Shown: piece after piece, positions 57,251-64,000 of the stretch
How the letters are laid out: every line of letters starts with the position of its first letter
How positions within the stretch are numbered: position 1 is the first letter of the stretch
Notes under the pieces: model-generated
Database searches by the model: none
Seen by the model: only the letters and a program-made list of their open reading frames with translations
Told to the model about the DNA's origin: nothing
Assembly: GCA_028673005.1 (NCBI GenBank)
Contig: CM054115.1
Span: 4,137,501 to 4,201,500 of the forward strand
DNA: 64,000 bases
Reading direction: 5' to 3'
Source of the DNA: Tanypteryx hageni
Taxonomy: Eukaryota > Arthropoda > Insecta > Odonata > Petaluridae
Made by a program: the position numbers and the translations under genes

Positions 57251-58683
57251 ATCAAAATTTGTAATTCAATTTTTTTTTATTTTCACCCTATTTCATCACT
57301 GAATGTATGTTCTCCCTCCTGCCTTTCATTATTCAATTAACACTCCTACCCAACTCTCCATATATATAGAACTCTCGACCATTCTTTCAAAACCGGTCGA
57401 TTATTAAACTTTTTAATGGAAATTTACAAGTTCCTTTTTTCATTTAAATGGAATCCTTCCACAAAGTAGAGCCTTTCCAAGTGGACTTTGTTACTGGAAT
57501 TTTTAAAATCTTACTCAGTGGACACCCTGATTGCCTTAAGAAATTGCATTTTATAATTATACATGTTCATATTGTTATATCGTATATGGTATATCATTTA
57601 TAACCTCACACGCCTAAGTTTTACTGAAATTCAAACAGTTGAGCATCCAAAGCTGTCATCGCACTTTGCGTAATCGTCTGCGTAGTCAATGGTTGGAATT
57701 TTAATAGATTCCATGAATGAGGTTTTAACATGCATATAAACATTAAATTGGCTATAGCAATAACCACAATAGCCAAGTAAAACTAATAGTAACTTCTTTT
57801 AATGGATAATGAAAAATAATACAAATTGCTAACTATTCTTAATGATATATATGCATAGTCATGAGAAACAAAAGAAAATATCCAATAGCATTGGGAAACA
57901 AAAGAACAGGTAACAATGGCAACAAAACACGGGTACTGCTTAATTCAATATTCTAGCTTTATTATTTATTAATTAATATTCATTGTAGGTCAAATATTTA
58001 CTTTACGAAAAATATAGTACTATCATTTTAATGTGACGACAATGAGAGACGTGCTGCCATTTATGGGTGACTACGAGACTTAACCCTAACCCCAAATTTT
58101 TTCTCAAACTCGCATTTAAGCCGAGGGATGATTTTTTCATGATGGATTTTGACAGAAAACATTGGCTTATATTTGGGCAGATATGGTATGTTGGATATTA
58201 GTGCACTAAATGCATTTATTATTTGGATGCATCTGAAACCAAACTGGAATTCCAAGACCAAATACAAAAGAACAATTTTCCTTATGAAATTGGGCAAATC
58301 GCTAGCAAAGGAAAACATACAAAAACATACAACCATTGCAAAAGCAGCTGCAGCACCACAGAAGGGGGCAAACATGGTCGATGTGTACATTGCCAATGAT
58401 CAGTAGACAGAAAACAGTGAAAGATGTGCTAAATGTATCTGCAAGAAACATTCACATATTGTATGTAATGATTGTGAAGGCAACTAATGTAGAATAATGT
58501 ACATGTTACTAAATTAACATGTGCTTTGTAAATATCTTAACAAAAATTAATGGAGGGAGCACTGGAGTGCTATCTCACCCGGGGCGCCAAAATTCATTGG
58601 CCGGCCCCTGCATATACCCCTTATCTACTTATCCACTAATTCTTGTCATTATATTTTTCACTAAAGATAGTGTGATTTCCAGT

Positions 58684-59482
58684 TTATACAATGAAATTCC
58701 ATATATAACCAGATATGCTCTCACATAGAACAAAAAACCTAATCCCAAACCTACTTTGCTTGGAAGGAATAAATTGCTTCCAGGGCAATAATAGGGTCTC
58801 ATCCACCACTATTGATTGCTCAGGGCAATACAAAGTCAAAAACTTTTCCTTCAAGTAATCCAAAGTGGGCAGAATTTTGAAGTTTTTTGTTTGGACAAAC
58901 TTCACTATATGTGAAGTTATTAACAAAATGAAGAAATTTCAACAAAAGCTGAAATTTTTTTTCTTTGAACATTTTCTGGAAAAATTGGGTTGCAATACTC
59001 GTGTTTTGTGAAGTGCATAAGGTAATCTGGTTTATGGATGATTCCTTGAAAAATAAAAACCCCTATCTAGGTTTTGATCTCATTGGGAGTACTTCCTTCC
59101 AATCCCGGGCTCTTGACAGTATCTTTAGATTCGGGTCCACACTGAAGATTTGTCAGGCATATAAATTGGTCTGTTCTGATATCAAATTATATAAAGAGTC
59201 ATCAAAAAAATTTTCAAAATATTCTAAAATATCTTGATCATCTTCAAATTTAACAGTCGCTCCACTCCTAGCAAGAAATTCAAACTTATGTCGAACACTT
59301 TCTTGCGTGGTCCAAACCAGAATCTCAAAACTATTTTCTTCCTCTTCTTCACTGTCCTCACTTTTTGCGTCGGATTCACTATTGCTAACGTCAGTATTTA
59401 TGTACATACTGAATTCTCCATCATCTCTAAAATTTCAGGAATGTATTTATCTGAAATCTTGGGCCTTTTACTTATAGAAGCC
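58684..59482 (-). pseudogene. piggyBac-type transposase F, N-terminal and first catalytic part
   Basis: Minus strand: possible Met at about 59482; acidic stretch NSESDAKSEDSEEEEENSFE; then EFLARSGATVKFEDDQDILE and YFENFFDDSLYNLISEQTNL (59407-59153); then, after frame losses, KFVQTKNFKILPTLDYLKEK and the first catalytic Asp in SIVVDETLLLPWKQFIPSKQ, IRFFVLCESISGYIWNFIVY (58926-58684). The rest, with the second and third Asp and the zinc-binding tail, is missing. Its 5' terminus is probably the TTAA end at 60067. Confidence 0.75.
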
Positions 59483-59929
59483 ATTTCACGATATTCACTA
59501 TTAGAAGAACTAAAATCTATTGAAGATTTTTCAGAAAAACAAATAGAAAAGTTTAACTTAACTTAAACTTTCCAATGCTAACGTGGTAACTCTCGATGAA
59601 AAAAGCACATCTCAAGAATAATGTTTCTGCATGGGGTAGTGGGAAATATTTATTAGCCCTGGTAAACCAGATGTGGCAATGAAGCAAAGTCAGTAAAAAC
59701 ACCAGATGTGTCAAAGAAGAAAAATGGGTAAAATTTCCTGGTGTATGAGTTTGCATGTTCGTGTGAAAAAATATTATTGCACATCTAAGAATTGCCGACC
59801 GGGCAGTGCATATATGCAACCTTACACAACACGTGTAGGGTTTCACGATGAAGGTTCTAAATCTTGGAAAATTTGGCCTAAACGCCATCTGTTTGCATGA
59901 ATATGAACCTAAAGGACCAAGGAATACGA

Positions 59930-60070
59930 GAGATAGCTCATGACGAAATTACTCATCACGCCCATGGAGAAAGATGAAAAAAAACCTGATGATGAAAATA
60001 ACCGTCATGCCCAAATGGTGGCCAATTTGCTCATGACGAGTATGATCGTCATGCCCAGTCAAATGATTAA
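59930..60070 (-). repeat. TTAA end with hairpin, probable 5' terminus of piggyBac F
   Basis: TTAA at 60067-60070. Fourteen nt inside it is the inverted repeat ATGACGA-GTATGA-TCGTCAT (60033-60052). Related words CTCATGACGAAATTACTCATCACGCCCA and ACCGTCATGCCCAAATGG lie further in (59938-60020). Confidence 0.6.
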
Positions 60071-60603
60071 CCCAAATTCTGTAAAAATGTAATTGCTTTG
60101 CTATCATTAAAACCCGATTTCACCTGATTTGTTTAAAAAAAATTTAAAAACCCGATAACTACTGCAATTTTATTTTTTCAACCTGAAAAATATATTCTCT
60201 GCTTATAAGACAGAACTTGTAATTATTCCAAGCACATGTACGTTACATAGCATTGTGTTTTATTTTGCGTAACTTGATGTCATTGCAACTTGACCGACCA
60301 TTCGATCACAGGTTGACATTATAAATGATTATATTGTAAATTATCACAATTATATTCAATGCATTTGTATTAAAATATACAACGACAATGAATAACTCAA
60401 CGATATAAGTTTAATCAAAACTGGCAAGGTACCTGCAGCGTGCAGGAAGGCATTCTTGACGTGCATGTAGTCAGGTTTCTTTTAACTGAAATAACTTCAA
60501 CATTTTTGTTCATATTACGAAGCACTGGACAAAAAATTTTTCCCCCATAACTTCGAAATTTCGTAAAACGGGGCAACATAAATTGAGGTTGACCTGTAGC
60601 TTG

Positions 60604-60675
60604 CATAGCTCAATGGTTAGTGTATTGTGTTAATTACATGGGGATACTGGGTTCAATCCCCACTGGGAGTACTTT
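60604..60675 (+). repeat. tRNA-like sequence, probably SINE-derived
   Basis: GCATAGCTCAATGGTTAGTG (A-box-like) and a T-arm-like TGGGTTCAATCCCCA (B box) are spaced as in a tRNA, but the acceptor and D stems do not pair well. A true tRNA gene is unlikely. Confidence 0.4.
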
Positions 60676-60679
60676 TTAA

Positions 60680-61320
60680 TTTAAAAAGTGTTTAATAAGC
60701 CAGCAGTAAAGATAAGAAACAACAAAATTAGTTTATAAGATTCCGAATTTTGAAGCTGCGTAACAACGGGTAATTCACTTGTTATTAGTAATGATTAATT
60801 TTAACTACTTTTCCCCTATTTGCTGTTAAATATTATTTGGCACTAGAAATGAAGCAAAAGAATTATGGCACATAACAATTGATCTAATTATCTCAAAACT
60901 GAAGGTCTTGGATTGGTGATTGACTAGCACTAAAGTAAACAAGTTAGCAAAGAATTTTAAAATTTAGCACTTTTCTAGAATGTCAATGTAAATTTGCAAA
61001 ATTGGAAAAAGTGCCCCTCATTACAGAATTAGAAAAACTAATTTAGCATTCTACACCAGATGTAAATGAATTTGGAGCATTTGATAAATCCTTATATTGC
61101 AAATGTTCAGTAATTGAGAATGCATTGAGTTTGGTAATACAAAAAAAAACATCTTTTCTTGAAATTGTATGAAACAAACAGAAAACTGACCTTGGTAATT
61201 ATTTCTTCATGGAAAAATTGCTTTTGTGATACTTAATCTTCTCTGGCAAATTATGAAAAAATTGTGGTTTGCTTAATGATGGGATTTGATGGATCATTCA
61301 TCTTGAAAATTGAATTCTTT
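60680..61320. other. End of last intron, no feature seen
   Basis: AT-rich; ends with the acceptor tract GAATTCTTTGCAG at 61324. Confidence 0.4.
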
Positions 61321-61324
61321 GCAG

Positions 61325-61527
61325 CCTTTTCTCCAAGATCACCTGTCTCTGGTTCACCCCTCAATGTCTCGCACTCCCCACTCTTACGGATGTCTCCTGC
61401 AGGCTCCAGTGAGAGTAGCTATGGCCACCGCCATTCTCCTGCATTCTCGGATGTCCCTGAACCTGTGTATGGTGCCGTTGACAGATTTTTTCAGCCTCCA
61501 TCCCAGCATCGAAGGAGGTTTCTTTGA
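61325..61527 (+). CDS. Nup210: Host gene terminal exon: Ser/Pro-rich tail of Nup210/gp210-like protein
   Basis: Acceptor TTCTTTGCAG ends at 61324. Entered in phase 1, the frame reads FSPRSPVSGSPLNVSHSPLL, RMSPAGSSESSYGHRHSPAF, SDVPEPVYGAVDRFFQPPSQ and ends HRRRFL before TGA (61525-61527). Many Ser-Pro pairs match the short cytosolic, phosphorylatable tail that follows the membrane helix in gp210. It is the only long open frame with host-like codon texture in this part of the window. Confidence 0.65.
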
Positions 61528-62145
61528 ATTATCCATTGCTCAGATTTTTGTGGAAACTAATGACATGTAAATAGGAGGAGACATTCGTACAAGATGGTGG
61601 TTGTAGTTGCATTGTTGTGGTATGCATTGGAAACGTTGCGGAAAAATTGTGCGAGTGGTGGGTACTCTTGGAAGGCCTGAATGAAAAGCATTTCCTGCAA
61701 TTACTGACTGATTTTCACTGCCATGTGAGTTTTAAGTGTGATTTTTTTAGTATTATTTTGCCTCGTTAAGTTTATGAGTGGCTTTTCATGATTTCATATT
61801 TGGACAAATTATGCAAGAGTTTCATGTTGACTAATTGGCAAGATTTTAGGTTTATTATAAAAACTGGAAATACTATGGACCCAAAAATTGTGTGATTCTG
61901 TTATTTCTTTTAGTATTATGTTCAGTGTTGTCTGTCATAACAGATGAAGTAGGAAATGTAATAATATATTTATACTCAGAAATTTAATTGGGAAAAATTT
62001 TGAGTGTGAAGCATTTAACTATCTGCATTATAATTTCATTTTCATAATGTGCTGTACCTGTATGATTCTGAATAAGGAAATGTTAATTTCATGTGACTTT
62101 TTTTGTATGATGTTTGAAAAAATAAAATATCTAACTCCGTAAATC
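61528..62145 (+). other. 3' UTR of the host gene with polyadenylation signal
   Basis: An uninterrupted non-coding T-rich stretch follows the stop. AATAAA at 62121-62126 (AAAAAATAAAATATC) is the first well-placed polyadenylation signal, about 600 nt after the stop. Confidence 0.5.
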
Positions 62146-62700
62146 CTCCCCATGTACTAATGATTGTACATAATGGAGAAGCATTCAAAAACTTATTTTT
62201 GTACCTATTGTAAGGATGTGATTGTTGCTTTTGAAATTATTAATTTCATTGGATGTTGAATATTTTTAGAACTTTAGGGCATAATGCAGCCAGGCCTGAT
62301 TGAGGTATTGATACGTCAGTCATTAAACAAACAAAAATAATTGACAATATTTTTTTCTTGGATTTATTTTGTAAACCACTTCCAATCAAAATCAGGGCTG
62401 GCTGAAGTGTGGTGTGACCAGTGCTCCAACACAGGGCACTACTCGATTCAAGGGCACCATTCCATACAGTTGCGTAGCAAGGGTTGGACAAATAGTGTGA
62501 TCACCATGGGTGATATAGCCCAAGGGGCACCAAACATGCAAAAAAAATTTAAAGTAGATATTCAATGTGAGGGTAAGTGTTCAGATTTCATCTCAGGTGC
62601 CAAATTTCCCTCTTTACGGTACGGATTCCATCACATGTGAAAACAACCTTCTCCCAAAATAAGAGTTGAAGGAAAGTATTTGTCAAACAGTTTCAATCAC
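62146..62700. other. Downstream sequence with a probable repeat fragment
   Basis: 62390-62540 is richer in GC with phrases TTGCGTAGCAAGGGTTGG and CACCATGGGTGATATAGCCC that look like part of a dispersed repeat; no ends identified. Confidence 0.3.
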
Positions 62701-62705
62701 CATGA

Positions 62706-63490
62706 TCAAAGAGCTTTATTTGTAATATGATTTAATTCGCGATAATCAATGCACATACGATAGGATCCATCTTTCTTTTTGACGAGGAGATTTAGACTTG
62801 CAAAGGGTGACTGACTTGTGCATATGGTTTTATTTACCAACAAATCATCTATTATGGCACGCACTGCAGCCTGCCCTTTCACAGCCAAGCAGTATGGGGG
62901 TGGGTTCACTGTACATTCCTTTCCTAACCAAATTGTTAGCTGGCACTGGTCACTAGACACGCGATTCTCAAGGGTCATCATATCAGTGTAGGATTCGAAT
63001 AAAATCAGAAGGGCATCCTTATTTTGACCAACTGCATCAGTGTCAACACTAGCAAGATTATGGGTTGAACAACACGATTCACAGAAAAAGGTAACTCGTG
63101 CATAATTTTAGTACCCTGGTGATTTGTGACTGCAAACACAGACACCTTTAAATGCACCTCACCTGATAAATACATCATAATCCAAAACAAAACGAAATTT
63201 CAGATTGAAAATCTGTCCAGTTATTTCAACATGGCCAGTAAACATCTGGCAGGAAATGAGAGGACTGAGAGTGATCCCTTTCGGTGGAAATACACAGTCT
63301 CATCTTTTCTCAGAATAGAGGCGTGAATTTGAGAGCAGTTCTGCATTCGAGTGGTCTTAAGAAAGGTAGTCAAATACAACAGCAGCTCACTGACGGTTCG
63401 ACAATTCCGGTTGATAGCAGCCAACCTATCATCCATTTTGGAAATATCGTCAACAATTAGTTCTACTAAATCCAGCTTTCCAGGTGACAC
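62706..63490 (-). pseudogene. Ty3/gypsy-type LTR retrotransposon fragment
   Basis: Minus-strand ORF 62981-62706 carries the start of a gypsy-type reverse transcriptase (LLVKKKDGSYRMCIDYRELN) preceded by a connector with LAVKGQAAVRAIIDDLL. Upstream ORFs 63190-63005 and 63490-63221 are in the position of protease and gag-like parts (a coiled MDDRLAAINRNCRTVSELL) but show no diagnostic motif. The catalytic RT box, RNase H and integrase are not present, and no LTRs were seen. Decayed remnant. Confidence 0.55.
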
Positions 63491-63654
63491 AAGCGAGCTG
63501 AACTGACCTCACTCCACCGACACTACTCTCTCAATGCTTCGGGAGAAAAGTGACTGGATCAAAAATGGCTGTTGTCCATGTCACGCTGAAGTCACACCAG
63601 TGATGCACTTATTTCTGGTTGATTCTCAGTTTTGCTGCTAACTATATATTGTAG

Positions 63655-63835
63655 TCAAAAAAAATTTTTCTCTATTTTTTCTATTAATTTGTTGATTGCC
63701 TGTTTTCTCATTTTGTTGTTATCAAGGACTTCCTGTACTATTGAAACCAGCATTGTAGATTGTAAAAACGTTTTGATCAGTTTTAATTTTGAAAAGAACC
63801 TTTCACCACAAGCAACAGAAATGGGCATGAATTAA
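63655..63835 (-). pseudogene. hAT transposase C-terminal fragment (ZMYM1-like group)
   Basis: Minus strand from about 63828 reads MPISVACGERFFSKLKLIKT, FLQSTMLVSIVQEVLDNNK and an Ile/Lys-rich end before a stop at about 63655. It matches the end of hAT proteins annotated as zinc finger MYM-type 1-like (the V-A-S-GERSFSKLKLIK motif). The remainder probably lies outside the window or is lost. Confidence 0.55.
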
Positions 63836-64000
63836 AAAAGGGTTTCCTTAGTCATTCAAATGCCACAGAACGCAACTTGTATTATTTTAATTAAAGCAGA
63901 GAGAATATATTAGTTTGGAGAGGTTCACTAATACAACAAGGCTAGATATATTATGATTTTTGACAGACACAACAAACAAACGATTAGGGAACTAAAAGTG
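63836..64000. other. Non-coding to the window edge
   Basis: Nothing recognised. Confidence 0.35.

Larger units (their letters stand above)
53963..57529 (+). mobile_element. hAT element nested in the CCGTAT element
   Basis: The ends CAGGGTGTCTACTGG (53963) and AGTGGACACCCTG (to 57529) are inverted hAT-like termini. The flanks TACATTGG and ATTGCCTT show no exact 8 bp duplication, so the precise borders may be off by a few bases. It carries a broken transposase and a further hAT fragment. Confidence 0.65.
53630..58186. mobile_element. TA-target element with CCGTAT-type ends, 4.56 kb composite
   Basis: Ends are CCGTATCTGCCCGAATATAAGCC (53630) and GGCTTATATTTGGGCAGATATGG (to 58186), flanked by TA at 53628-53629 and 58187-58188. 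The TA duplication is proven by the exact restoration of the interrupted piggyBac reading. It holds a hAT element (53963-57529), so its own length without that would be about 1 kb, like its relatives at 15785 and 19629. Confidence 0.85.
52494..58487 (+). pseudogene. piggyBac-type transposase E, split by a 4.6 kb insertion
   Basis: Left part: VSIDRDELMCFFGLLILAAV, MARNRFTQISCCLQFDDAEL, first Asp in MVDEQLVIFRG (codon 53020), second in NISTDNFFTSLSL (codon 53252, other frame), third in SGVDTTDKLV (codon 53551), ending RRWKMILFYN at 53628. Right part: MLDISALNAFIIWMHLKPNW (58188 on), an in-frame TAG at 58404, then the zinc-binding tail CAKCICKKHSHIVCNDCEG to TAA 58485-58487. All three catalytic Asp codons survive, but frameshifts lie between them. 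Removing 53630-58186 with one TA gives FYN-MLDISALNAF in frame. The N-terminus upstream of about 52494 is unclear. Confidence 0.85.

Noticed and set aside
60604..60675. tRNA gene
   Set aside because: The T arm is plausible, but the acceptor and D stems do not pair.

Overview
This is a 64 kb piece of an AT-rich animal genome. It is most likely an arthropod, and probably an insect with a large, repeat-rich genome. The evidence is the GT-AG introns of 10-23 kb, the absence of any bacterial-style gene order, an arthropod-type multicopy ORF at the left edge, and a dense layer of decayed transposons (piggyBac, hAT, Tigger/pogo, RTE-type LINEs, Penelope-like elements, tRNA-derived SINEs). I cannot name the species.

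One host gene was recognised. It lies on the + strand, and the window holds its last four exons: 10117-10308, 20632-20809, 43887-43940 and 61325-61527, followed by a 3' UTR with AATAAA at 62121. The reading phases join across all introns. The protein end has a lumenal-type segment, one transmembrane helix and a short Ser/Pro-rich tail, which fits the C-terminus of the nuclear pore membrane glycoprotein Nup210/gp210. Its upstream exons lie outside the window or were not recognised.

Nearly everything else is mobile-element debris. From left to right: a broken multicopy arthropod ORF (1-776); a DDE transposon with about 456 bp inverted repeats (1362-4655); piggyBac A (to 6866); a Tigger/jerky relic (to 9149); exon 1; a hAT derivative (10633-12000); an RTE-type LINE split by piggyBac B (12.2-15.5 kb); elements of a TA-target family with CCGTAT ends; exon 2; miniature elements and a TA-microsatellite inverted complex (20.9-25.2 kb); Penelope-like element PLE1 split by a Tigger transposon (25.7-29.8 kb); tandem repeats (31-33 kb); a Helitron-like array holding PLE2 (36.3-38.9 kb); piggyBac C (39.5-42.2 kb); exon 3; hAT relics; a perfect 43 bp palindrome (49.1 kb); piggyBac D (51.7-52.0 kb); a four-layer nest (52.5-58.5 kb); piggyBac F (58.7-60.1 kb); the last exon; and gypsy and hAT fragments at the right edge.

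No transposase or reverse transcriptase here looks intact, so I see no functional multi-gene system. The most informative structures are insertions whose removal restores a reading frame (TTAA at 12264/14306; TA at 53628/58187), hammerhead-ribozyme-like motifs with compensatory stem changes in the two Penelope elements, hairpins 10-18 nt inside four different piggyBac TTAA ends, and the perfect palindrome at 49062-49149.
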